A DNA stretch of 62,675 nt from CAYWKU01 sp964459325 (GTDB taxonomy: Bacteria; RBG-13-61-14; CAYWKU01). The notes beneath the pieces were generated by a model, which was not told where the DNA came from, did not search any database, and was given only the letters and a program-made list of their open reading frames with translations. A program made the translations under genes and the position numbers. The stretch covers positions 1 to 62,675 of the forward strand of contig CAYWKU010000020.1 in NCBI GenBank assembly GCA_964459325.1, in the 5' to 3' direction. Positions 7,574 through 15,549 of this stretch are shown one piece after another (positions within the stretch are counted from its first letter, which is position 1; every line of letters starts with the position of its first letter).

Positions 7574-9231
7574 AAAACCGGGTAGTTGTCATAGGTCTGG
7601 ACGGCGGCACTTTTTCAATGCTGACCCCCCTCATGGAAAGGGGGATGATGCCGAACCTGAAGAAGTTTGTTTCCTCCGGAACCAGCGGCGAGCTGGAAAC
7701 GGTGATGCCGCCGGTTACCCCGGCGGCATGGTCGACGTTTATGACCGGCAAAAATCCGGGCAAGCATGGCATTCTCGGTTTTATGGTCAAAGACGGGGAA
7801 GGGGAATCGCCGGTAAACTCCCGCCTGCGGGGTGCAAAAACCATCTGGCGACTGGTCAACGAGGCCGGGGGAAAAGTGATTTCACTCTCAATACCTACGA
7901 CGTACCCCCCCGAGAAAGTCGATGGCTTAATGGTGGCGAGTTTTCTCACTCCAAGAAAAAACGAGGATTATGCTTACCCGAAGGAGTTGATAAAAGATAT
8001 TGAAAACCGCTTCGGGCCTTACCGCCTTTATATCGACGAGGTTTATACGCCGCGCAGGGTAGGTCGGATTATAAACGAAGCGCAGGAGGACGTGAAGTAC
8101 AAGTTCGACGTGGCCCGCCACCTTACGGATAAGATGGACTGGAAGTTGATGGCGGTTCACGTTTTCGGTACCGACCGGGTGCAGCATGAACTGTGGCATC
8201 TTACTGACCCATCCCACCCGCTTCATAGACCGAAGGAGACGGAAGCTTACCTGGAGAAGTTTTATGGTTTTTACTCTAAGCTGGATGATGAGTTGGGGTC
8301 TTTTTTATCGGGTCTGGACAGTTCCGATACTGTATATATAATGTCCGACCACGGCTTTGGGCCGGTGTACAAGTGTTTGAATTTCAACCCCTGGCTCCTG
8401 GAGAGGGGATACATAAAACTTCGCAGGAACCCCATCACTTCTATTCGCAAATTTTTATACGATTGCGGTGGGGTGCCCAGGAACGCATACAGACTTTCTG
8501 TGCTACTCGGACTCGCCCGACTGCGACTTTCAATAGGAATCGGCAACCGGAAAAGATTTTTCAGGAAAGTCAATCGATTTATGCTATCGATGGAAGACGT
8601 GGACTGGACACGGACACTGGCATACTCAAAAGGATATTACGGTGAAATTTATCTCAATCTGAAAGGCAGAGAATCCACCGGGATTGTCCAACCCTACGAT
8701 TATGAAGCGGTAAGGGAAACGATTGTCGAGGACTTGAAGGCGATGACCGACCCAGAAACCGGTAAATCTATAATCGGTCCGGTTTATCGCCCTGAAGAGT
8801 TGTATCGGGGGCCTTACACGAAAAATGCCGCTGACATCATTTTTCTTCCGGAAGACATGTCGTACAAGGCCATCGGCACCGCCGATTTTACATCGAACAA
8901 GGCACTGGAGAAAGTTTATGCCCATCCGGGTGACCACCGACTTAACGGTATATTTATAGCCAATGGCCCTCACATAAAAAAGGGAGGTTGTATAGAAGGG
9001 GCAAAAATAGGTGATTTGGCCCCGACAATTCTTTATTCACTAGGATTGCCCATTCCCGACGATATGGACGGCAAAGTGCTCTCGGAGGTCTTCGAGCCGG
9101 AATTTTTCCGAAGCAGAAAAATAGAGATCTCCGAAGCGAGCGAAAGCGACGAAACACTGCCGGAATCCGGCTATACTCCCGAGGAAAAGGAAGCTGTTAA
9201 ACAAAAACTCAAGGATCTCGGTTACTTGTGA
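7540..9231 (+). CDS. AlkP-superfamily phosphohydrolase/phosphomutase-like protein (second of three)
   Basis: The 563-residue protein belongs to the group annotated as predicted AlkP-superfamily phosphohydrolase or phosphomutase. It has Asp21 in VIGLDGGTF, nucleophile Thr60 in VTPAAWSTFMTG, a substrate/metal segment with HVFGTDRVQHELWH near residue 210, MSDHGFGP near residue 270 and HPGDHR near residue 465. No signal peptide is seen. It starts inside the end of the YfhO gene. It ends in LKDLGYL, nearly the same tail as the third AlkP-like protein of this cluster. The substrate is unknown; the neighbourhood suggests a glycolipid or nucleotide-linked intermediate. Confidence 0.85.
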   Translation: MVDHAKTGGPIKNRVVVIGLDGGTFSMLTPLMERGMMPNLKKFVSSGTSGELETVMPPVTPAAWSTFMTGKNPGKHGILGFMVKDGEGESPVNSRLRGAKTIWRLVNEAGGKVISLSIPTTYPPEKVDGLMVASFLTPRKNEDYAYPKELIKDIENRFGPYRLYIDEVYTPRRVGRIINEAQEDVKYKFDVARHLTDKMDWKLMAVHVFGTDRVQHELWHLTDPSHPLHRPKETEAYLEKFYGFYSKLDDELGSFLSGLDSSDTVYIMSDHGFGPVYKCLNFNPWLLERGYIKLRRNPITSIRKFLYDCGGVPRNAYRLSVLLGLARLRLSIGIGNRKRFFRKVNRFMLSMEDVDWTRTLAYSKGYYGEIYLNLKGRESTGIVQPYDYEAVRETIVEDLKAMTDPETGKSIIGPVYRPEELYRGPYTKNAADIIFLPEDMSYKAIGTADFTSNKALEKVYAHPGDHRLNGIFIANGPHIKKGGCIEGAKIGDLAPTILYSLGLPIPDDMDGKVLSEVFEPEFFRSRKIEISEASESDETLPESGYTPEEKEAVKQKLKDLGYL

Positions 9232-9247
9232 TTAATTTGTAATTACC

Positions 9248-10822
9248 TTGGTTGAAAAAGTCTCCCCATACGAGCCCACGCGCAACGACAGGATAATCAC
9301 CTGGCTGATATTTTTCCTGTCGCTGGGATACTTCTCGATTTACCTGGACGCCGGCATCAACTGGATGGACGAAGGCTACCTGATAGCCTCAGCGGAGCGT
9401 ATTCTGGCGGGACAGGCGCCCTACCGGGATTCCTATGGGTTTTATGCGCCCGGGCGATGGTATCTTTTTGCTCTGGCATTCAAGGTATTCGGGCATCAAT
9501 TCCTCATCACTAGGGTAGTATGGGCAATCGGTCATGCGGCCCTGGGCGCGCTGATGTATCGCACCTGCCGCCGTGCCCTTCCCGTGACGTGGTCGCTGCT
9601 GCCGACCCTTGCTATAACTTTGGCCCCCGGCCCCTGGTACAAGTTTCCTTTCATGATGGGAACGGCGGTGGGGATATGGCTGGCGATCAGTTATGCGGAA
9701 AAACCCACGGTCCGGCGGGCTGTGTACATGGGATTAGGTACGGCGGCCATATTTTTCTTTCGGCAGGACGTGGGAGTATTATCCGGCGTCCTGGGCACGC
9801 TTTTCGTAATCCTGTACGCCCCGGTTAAAAGAAAAATCCATCTTTGCACGTTGCTTGCGGCCTCGCTTGGGCCAACCGCTTTGTGGATGGGATATTTTTT
9901 CGCGGTCGGCGGCGGCGTGGAAATGATGCAACAAATCGCACTGGCGGGGGCGAAAGGCTTTGCCGCAAATCCCGTGCCTTACCCGCGCCTCCTCGACCCG
10001 CTGGACAAAACAGGCGCTCCAAATACCGCGCTTGCCTGCATGGGAAGACTGGCCTTCTACCTGCCGTTCATTATTGTGCCGGCATTCTTGTTTTTCGCCG
10101 TAAAACACAGAAAATTGCGAGATACGACCCACAACGCCTTATGGCTCGGCGTGGCCGTATTCGCCTTAATCGCTTTTAATCATATAAGAGCGCGCTCTGA
10201 TTTCCCTCACCTGTGGCAGGCTTACGTGGTTTTCGACATTATGGCGGCGTTGATACTGGCCGGGACGGCAAAAAGAATCCCGAAAATCTCGGCGATAATC
10301 GGCGCCGCAATACTGCTGGTTATCGGAGGCGGAGCATTTTCATCGAACCATATACATCACGGCACAATAAGAGTATTGCAGGGCAGAACCGTCAGGTACG
10401 AAAACCCGCGGGCGCCGGTAAGGGTCACCCCAGCGGAGAAGGAGCTTATGAGTTACGTTGAGGGAAAAATTGATGAATACGTTCCTCCGGGAGGGTACTT
10501 TTTTCTCGCTCCCGACATACCGATATTTTATTTCCTGGCGGACAGAAAAAACCCCACCGCCTGGGACGTGGTCAGGCCTAGCTTTTTGTGGGGAGATGAG
10601 GATGAAAAAAAAGCGGCGGAAATGATTCAATCCGCCGATACTCCGCTCGTTATAATTCACCAGTTGGAATCGCTTCCGCCGAACCGGAAGAAATTTTCCG
10701 ATGTCTACAAAATATTATACAATTATCTGGCAGAGCATTACCTATTGATAGACAGAAAGGGCAACTTCAGGTTCTACATTAGAAAGAGGCCGGAGAAAGC
10801 AGGAGCGGAGAGCGGCGGATGA
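9248..10822 (+). CDS. GT39-like polytopic glycosyltransferase
   Basis: The 524-residue protein has about ten membrane helices. The first extracytoplasmic loop contains NWMDEGYLIASAERILAGQ, with the acidic pair typical of GT-C enzymes such as PMT and ArnT, then APYRDSYGFYAPG. Such enzymes use a polyprenyl-phosphate sugar and act on the periplasmic side. A soluble C-terminal domain of about 130 residues follows. The proposed start is a TTG at 9248; no good Shine-Dalgarno sequence is visible. The stop overlaps the start of the Wzt gene (ATGA), so they are translationally coupled. Confidence 0.8.
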   Translation: MVEKVSPYEPTRNDRIITWLIFFLSLGYFSIYLDAGINWMDEGYLIASAERILAGQAPYRDSYGFYAPGRWYLFALAFKVFGHQFLITRVVWAIGHAALGALMYRTCRRALPVTWSLLPTLAITLAPGPWYKFPFMMGTAVGIWLAISYAEKPTVRRAVYMGLGTAAIFFFRQDVGVLSGVLGTLFVILYAPVKRKIHLCTLLAASLGPTALWMGYFFAVGGGVEMMQQIALAGAKGFAANPVPYPRLLDPLDKTGAPNTALACMGRLAFYLPFIIVPAFLFFAVKHRKLRDTTHNALWLGVAVFALIAFNHIRARSDFPHLWQAYVVFDIMAALILAGTAKRIPKISAIIGAAILLVIGGGAFSSNHIHHGTIRVLQGRTVRYENPRAPVRVTPAEKELMSYVEGKIDEYVPPGGYFFLAPDIPIFYFLADRKNPTAWDVVRPSFLWGDEDEKKAAEMIQSADTPLVIIHQLESLPPNRKKFSDVYKILYNYLAEHYLLIDRKGNFRFYIRKRPEKAGAESGG

Positions 10823-12027
10823 GCGCCATAACGGCACATAACCTGACCAAGGATTACAGGATTTATCCCCAGCCCGGCTCTCGGGTTATGGAGGCCATCA
10901 GCGGTAAGCGGCGGCATACCATCATCCGGGCGCTCGATGGAGTAAGCTTCGAGGTGGAACGCGGCCAGACCGTCGGAGTCATCGGGGACAACGGAGCCGG
11001 GAAATCCACCCTGCTGAGGATACTCACCGGGATAGTAGACCCCACCGGGGGCGGATATATAATCGAGGGCAGGGTGGCGCCACTGCTAGAGTTGGGGGCG
11101 GGTTTCGTGCCGCTCATGGATGCAAAGGATAATATCAGGTTGAACGGCAGGCTCCTGGGGTTGAGCGGCGAGGAAATAAAAGAATTGACGCCGAAAATCC
11201 TGGAATTCGCCGAGCTTGAGGACTACGCAGAGCACCCGGTGCGCACATACTCCGCAGGCATGCAGCTTCGCCTGGGATTCGCCATCGCTCAGAGCCTTGA
11301 GCCTGACGTCATACTGGTGGACGAGGTGCTGGCCGTGGGAGACATTGCTTTTCAGAAAAAGTGCCTGTCGCGTATAGAAGAGTTTCGTGCCCGAGGCTCC
11401 ACCATACTTATAGTTACACACTCGATGGCCGACCTGGGCGGACTTTGCAACCGTGTGCTCCGTCTGGATGGAGGAAGGGTAACGGCCGATGGTCCCACCG
11501 AAGAGGTTATAAAAGCTTACCTGGATGATGTGAAAGCCTCCTCGAAAGCGAAGGCGCCGCCGTGGCGAATCCAAAACCCTCACCGCCGGACAACTTCCGA
11601 AATAGCTGTCGATTCCCTTGAACTCCTGGGGCCGGATAAGAAAAAAGTGGATGCGATAAAAAGTGGAGATTCAGTCTGCCTCCGGATTCATTATCGTGTC
11701 AACAAGGCTGTTGAAAACCCCATGTTCAGGGTGCAGATATTTCGCTCTGACGGCCTTTTCGTACACGGCACCAACACTTACCGCCAAGGACTTCACCCCG
11801 GGTGGGTGGAAAAGGAGGGCACTATAGAGTTGACTTACGAGCGGCTTAACCTTTTGGAAGGACGGTACTGGTTCAACGTGAGTATCTACCCGGATGAGTA
11901 CGGGAAGGCCATCGCCGAGCATGCATACGATCTCCTGGAGCCGGCTTTTCAATTGGAGGTAACCAGCGGAACTGATGAAGGCGACGGTGTCGCGGCCATG
12001 CCTCACAGATGGGAGATTTCCGGGTGA
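10819..12027 (+). CDS. wzt: ABC transporter ATPase of surface polysaccharide export, Wzt type with C-terminal carbohydrate-binding domain
   Basis: The 402-residue protein has a Walker A GDNGAGKST at about 56-64, Q-loop region ELGAGF, signature YSAGMQLRLGF, Walker B VILVDEVLAVGD and switch His in THSMAD. Residues 265-395 form an extra domain like the Wzt C-terminal fold, which in O-antigen systems reads the modified end of the finished chain. The partner permease (Wzm) is normally adjacent but is not found in this window, so it must lie elsewhere. Start ATGA overlaps the previous stop; the end overlaps the next start. Confidence 0.88.
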   Translation: MSAITAHNLTKDYRIYPQPGSRVMEAISGKRRHTIIRALDGVSFEVERGQTVGVIGDNGAGKSTLLRILTGIVDPTGGGYIIEGRVAPLLELGAGFVPLMDAKDNIRLNGRLLGLSGEEIKELTPKILEFAELEDYAEHPVRTYSAGMQLRLGFAIAQSLEPDVILVDEVLAVGDIAFQKKCLSRIEEFRARGSTILIVTHSMADLGGLCNRVLRLDGGRVTADGPTEEVIKAYLDDVKASSKAKAPPWRIQNPHRRTTSEIAVDSLELLGPDKKKVDAIKSGDSVCLRIHYRVNKAVENPMFRVQIFRSDGLFVHGTNTYRQGLHPGWVEKEGTIELTYERLNLLEGRYWFNVSIYPDEYGKAIAEHAYDLLEPAFQLEVTSGTDEGDGVAAMPHRWEISG

Positions 12028-13532
12028 ACGATAGGGTAATACTCTTTGGTATAGACGGCGCGGACTGGTCCTTCCTTCAAGGGTGGATAGATAACGGGCA
12101 CATGCCAAACCTGGCGCGGCTTGTAAAGGAGGGAGCGAGTGCACCCCTTGCTTCGGTCGTTCCTCTCAACAGCGCCTCGGCGTGGGTTTCCATGATAACC
12201 GGTAAAGGTCCCGGAAGCCACGGAGTGTTCGGCTTCGCTGCAAACGAGGACGGAGCATACCGGCGTAAAACAATAACTTCCGGCGAAATATCCGCCGCTA
12301 CCGTCTGGGAGATAGCCAACGCGGCGGGTGAGCCGGCGGGGTCGGTAAATTGCCCCATCAGTTATCCGCCTTTTCCTGTGGATGGCTTCATGGTGAGCGG
12401 CATAATCACCCCTTACAACGGCCTATGGGTGTACCCCCCCGCGTTGGAAAGCGAGCTGCGAGGGCTTTTCGGACCGTACATGGTCGACCTTCCGTGGGCC
12501 GAAGTGGACGAACAAACGCCCGGACACAGGGAAAAATTCCTCGCGGATCTTTACCTGATGACCCGCAAGCAGGAGGAAGTGGCGCTGAAATGTGCAGCGT
12601 CTCGAAACTGGAAAATCATGGGAATATTCTGCACCGGCACCGACCGCATCATGCATCGCTTCTGGCATTACATTGAACGCAATCATCCTGCCTATGATGA
12701 GGAAGCGGGGCGGGTTTATGGAAAGGAAATAAGAAAATACTTTTCGCTTGTCGACGAGGTTCTGGGTAACGTGTTAAGAAAGGTCGGAGAGGTATCCGTT
12801 ATCGTGGCCAGCGACCATGGTTTCGGCCCGCTTTATCACAGATTCTATTTGCGCAAATGGCTTGCGGAAAAAGGGTACCTTTCGGAGAACGGGAAGCCGA
12901 AGCTCGAAGTTGATGAAAGCCTCGGAGGTATTAACCTGAAAAACAGTAAGGCGTTTCCGGCAGCATTGAGCGAATCAGGAATATGGATAAACATGGAAGG
13001 CCGGCAGCCGCAGGGAACGGTTTCTTCTGATGAATATGAAGAGTTCCGAAATCGCTTAATAAGCGAGCTGCATGACTTCGTGGCGGATAACGGGGCTCGC
13101 CCCGTCAAAAAGGCCCACAAAAGGGAGGAAGTCATAAATGGACAATTTATCGACCGGGCGCCGGATTTACTTATCGAACCCACCGATACATTTATTGTTG
13201 ACGATTCTTACCATGATAAAATGATAGACATATCCGGGGTGGAGACCGGTACTCATCGCAGCGAAGGTATTTTCGTGGCGTGGGGGAAAGATATAAAAGC
13301 CGGGTCGCACCTGGATACTTTAAAAATCACGGATGTATCGCCCACTCTACTTGCTCTGGCCGGAATTCCAATTCCGGAAGACGTGAAGGGGCGAATTGTT
13401 AAGGAAGCTTTCAAATCGGAGCCGAAAGAAAGATATTGCCCGCCGGTGGAAATACAAAGGTTCAGTAATGAAGCATCAGAGAGTGAGGAAGAACGTAAGA
13501 AGAGAACATTGAAAGGATTGGGATATTTATGA
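12024..13532 (+). CDS. AlkP-superfamily phosphohydrolase/phosphomutase-like protein (third of three)
   Basis: The 502-residue protein parallels the second AlkP-like enzyme: Asp11 in LFGIDGADW, a nucleophile region PLNSASAW where Ser50 stands in place of the usual Thr, CTGTDRIMHRFWHY near residue 205, ASDHGFGP near 266 and a late THRSEG near 411. I chose the GTG at 12024 because it gives a four-base GTGA overlap with the wzt stop and a GGGAG site nine bases before it; an ATG at 12009 is the alternative. It ends in LKGLGYL. Role unknown; its coupling to wzt and a GT2 enzyme suggests work on the exported glycan or its lipid carrier. Confidence 0.85.
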   Translation: MNDRVILFGIDGADWSFLQGWIDNGHMPNLARLVKEGASAPLASVVPLNSASAWVSMITGKGPGSHGVFGFAANEDGAYRRKTITSGEISAATVWEIANAAGEPAGSVNCPISYPPFPVDGFMVSGIITPYNGLWVYPPALESELRGLFGPYMVDLPWAEVDEQTPGHREKFLADLYLMTRKQEEVALKCAASRNWKIMGIFCTGTDRIMHRFWHYIERNHPAYDEEAGRVYGKEIRKYFSLVDEVLGNVLRKVGEVSVIVASDHGFGPLYHRFYLRKWLAEKGYLSENGKPKLEVDESLGGINLKNSKAFPAALSESGIWINMEGRQPQGTVSSDEYEEFRNRLISELHDFVADNGARPVKKAHKREEVINGQFIDRAPDLLIEPTDTFIVDDSYHDKMIDISGVETGTHRSEGIFVAWGKDIKAGSHLDTLKITDVSPTLLALAGIPIPEDVKGRIVKEAFKSEPKERYCPPVEIQRFSNEASESEEERKKRTLKGLGYL

Positions 13533-14482
13533 GCGATGAGCCGGTAAGTATCGTTATACCTTCATTTAACGGGAAGGAGCTGTTGGAGGAACATTTACCC
13601 TCGGTTGTGGAAGCGCTGGAGACTTATCCCGGCGGTGGCGAGATTATAGTGTCTGACGACGGAAGCACCGACGGAACCGCTGAATGGTTGAAGGATAACC
13701 ATATCGGGGTGAAAGTAGAATTATCCGGCGAAAATCGGGGATTCGGGGCCGCCGCGAACATGGGAGCGAGGGCATCCTCTTATGAGTACGTGCTACTGTT
13801 GAATAACGACATGTACCCGGAAAATGGCTTTATATCGCCCCTTAATAAGAGGATAAACAGCAGCGATGATTGCTTCGCCGTCTGCTCGAGAAGCATAGTA
13901 CCGGACGGAAGCGACGAATCGCCCACAAGGCTCGAATGGGAGGGCGACATCATTACCCTTACACAACCCGGGCTTGGAGTTTCCGAGAAACCTTTCGATT
14001 CGGCGGTCACTGTGGCTTACGCACCGGGTGGAATGAGCCTGTTTCGGCGCGAAAGGTTTCTCGAACTCGGTGGGATCGATTCGCTTTTTCGCCCTTTTTA
14101 CTGGGAAGACGCCGACCTCGGCTGGCGGGCGTGGAAGGCGGGATGGAAAATAGTTTACGAGCCGGAGAGTACGGTACGGCATTCCTCTCACGCGACGATA
14201 GGCAGGTTCTACGACCGCGGTTACTTCGAGCTTATCAACCAGGCGCACCGGCACTTGTTCAACATGAGACATCTCGAATGGCCACTTCTGGAAAAATATC
14301 TGTGGAAGGTCAACCTGCTCGCGTCGCAGATAAACGCCTATGATAACGGCGTAGAGAGGAGGGCCTTTTATAAGGCCCTGCAGCGGCTGGATGAATTGAT
14401 GAAAAGACGACGTAGCGAGAGGAATCATTCAAGGTCGACCGAAGAAATACTCGAACTGGCCGCCAACCGTCCGGTTGATTGA
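13529..14482 (+). CDS. Family 2 glycosyltransferase
   Basis: The 317-residue protein has a GT-A fold: VSIVIPSFNGKELLEE at the N-terminus, the VSDDGSTDGT segment near residues 37-46, LLNNDM (the metal-binding DxD-like position) near 90, and FYWEDADLGWRAWKAG near 190 with the catalytic-base-type ED. It resembles rhamnosyl-type GT2 enzymes of O-antigen and exopolysaccharide synthesis. It is cytoplasmic without membrane helices. Its ATGA start overlaps the stop of the AlkP-like gene, placing it in the same translationally coupled run. Confidence 0.88.
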   Translation: MSDEPVSIVIPSFNGKELLEEHLPSVVEALETYPGGGEIIVSDDGSTDGTAEWLKDNHIGVKVELSGENRGFGAAANMGARASSYEYVLLLNNDMYPENGFISPLNKRINSSDDCFAVCSRSIVPDGSDESPTRLEWEGDIITLTQPGLGVSEKPFDSAVTVAYAPGGMSLFRRERFLELGGIDSLFRPFYWEDADLGWRAWKAGWKIVYEPESTVRHSSHATIGRFYDRGYFELINQAHRHLFNMRHLEWPLLEKYLWKVNLLASQINAYDNGVERRAFYKALQRLDELMKRRRSERNHSRSTEEILELAANRPVD

Positions 14483-14494
14483 GGGAGGTGAAGC

Positions 14495-14905
14495 ATGTCA
14501 TATGCAGGCGCCGCTATATTGATTCTTTTCTTGCTATTCGTCACGAGCGCCGGGTGGTACTGGCTGTTCAAAAGGTTCGAAAGGCGCATGAGCGAGCGGT
14601 TCGATTACCTTACCGAGAGTGCCAACGAGCTTTCATGGATGCCGCTGAGAGTTGACGAAACGGTGGAGAAGGTCAATAACCTGGAGCTGGAAGCGGAAAG
14701 GATTAAAGGGGTGGCGGCGGATATGGACTCGAAGCTCGACCTGTTGCAGGGACTTCTATTGGTCATCAAGCAGGACCGGTTTTTGGAGGCCGCGGCCATC
14801 GCCGGTAAGGAATATCGCGAACGCGGCGAAATCTCCTCCGAGCAGTTGGGAAAACTAAGCGAAATGCTAAAAGAAATGCGACTGGAAAACCTCTCCAGGT
14901 ATTGA
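14495..14905 (+). CDS. Membrane-anchored coiled-coil protein, unknown
   Basis: This 136-residue protein starts with one membrane helix (residues 4-24) and continues as a charged coiled coil (about residues 45-110). A strong GGGAGGTG site lies just before the ATG. It follows the GT2 gene by 12 bases and so probably closes the glycan operon; a scaffold role is possible but only inferred. I do not recognise a family. Confidence 0.75.
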   Translation: MSYAGAAILILFLLFVTSAGWYWLFKRFERRMSERFDYLTESANELSWMPLRVDETVEKVNNLELEAERIKGVAADMDSKLDLLQGLLLVIKQDRFLEAAAIAGKEYRERGEISSEQLGKLSEMLKEMRLENLSRY

Positions 14906-14927
14906 AGCTCAAGAAAAGTCGTACTGC

Positions 14928-15383
14928 ATGAAAAAAAAGCTGGGCTTATTCATAGCTACCGCCGATGGCTTCGGCTTCGCGCCGAAGATTCCGGGCACTG
15001 CCGGCGCCGCCGTCGCCTTGCCGATAGCTTACCTTATCATGAGCGCGGCAATGCCGTTACAGTTGGCAATTCTGTTGGTAAGCTACTTCGTCTTCGCATG
15101 GGGCGCCGGGATAGCCGAGGAATACTTCGATAAGCACGATGCCCGCGAAATAGTGTGCGATGAAGTCCTTGGACTGTGGGTAACGCTCGCCGGTTTCGCG
15201 CCGGGAACGGAGCAGTTGGCGCTCGGCTTTTTGCTGTTCAGGTTTTTCGATATAGTCAAACCTTTTCCCGCGCGTTACATAGATAAAAATATGACGGGAG
15301 CGCACGGGGTGATGCTCGACGATGTGGTGGCGGGAGTGTACGCGCATGTGGTCTTGCACCTAATATTGAAATTTATTCTCTAA
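14928..15383 (+). CDS. pgpA: Phosphatidylglycerophosphatase A
   Basis: The 151-residue protein matches PgpA in length and motifs: GFAPKIPGTAG at 17-27, the IVCDEVLGLW segment near residue 72, FRFFDIVKPFPARYID near 105 and GVMLDDVVAG near 125, with four membrane stretches. It removes the phosphate from phosphatidylglycerol phosphate at the inner membrane. It commonly precedes cinA, as here. Its TAA stop (15381-15383) is part of the CTAA target site of the MITE that follows, so the insertion left the protein intact. Confidence 0.92.
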   Translation: MKKKLGLFIATADGFGFAPKIPGTAGAAVALPIAYLIMSAAMPLQLAILLVSYFVFAWGAGIAEEYFDKHDAREIVCDEVLGLWVTLAGFAPGTEQLALGFLLFRFFDIVKPFPARYIDKNMTGAHGVMLDDVVAGVYAHVVLHLILKFIL

Positions 15384-15531
15384 CAGGGTGTTGAAAAATG
15401 CTATTTTTCGTAACGCTGGCATCCTTCTCAGGCCGCATGGCTTGCCGGCAAAAGGCGCCTTAATAAAATCAGCTACTTACAAGTGCCGCCAGGGATGGCG
15501 GCGTTACGTTTCTGACTTTTTCAACACCCTG
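15384..15531. mobile_element. 148-bp MITE, copy 1 (between pgpA and cinA)
   Basis: The element begins CAGGGTGTTGAAAAA and ends with its exact inverse, and the similarity between the two ends extends imperfectly over about 40 bases. It is flanked by CTAA (15380-15383) and CTAG (15532-15535), both fitting a YTAR target as used by IS5-type transposases. An inverted copy at 42378-42525 has the same length and differs at one base. It encodes no transposase; an open frame crosses it but is an artefact. The internal GCCGCCA/TGGCGGC hairpin and long ends would fold strongly if transcribed. It lies 18 bases before the cinA start. Confidence 0.9.
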
Positions 15532-15549
15532 CTAGGCGAGGTGATTCTG

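Noticed and set aside
15388..15549. An N-terminal extension of CinA
   Set aside because: It is translated MITE sequence; the same peptide is encoded by the inverted MITE copy near 42.4 kb, and a good ribosome binding site precedes the ATG at 15550.
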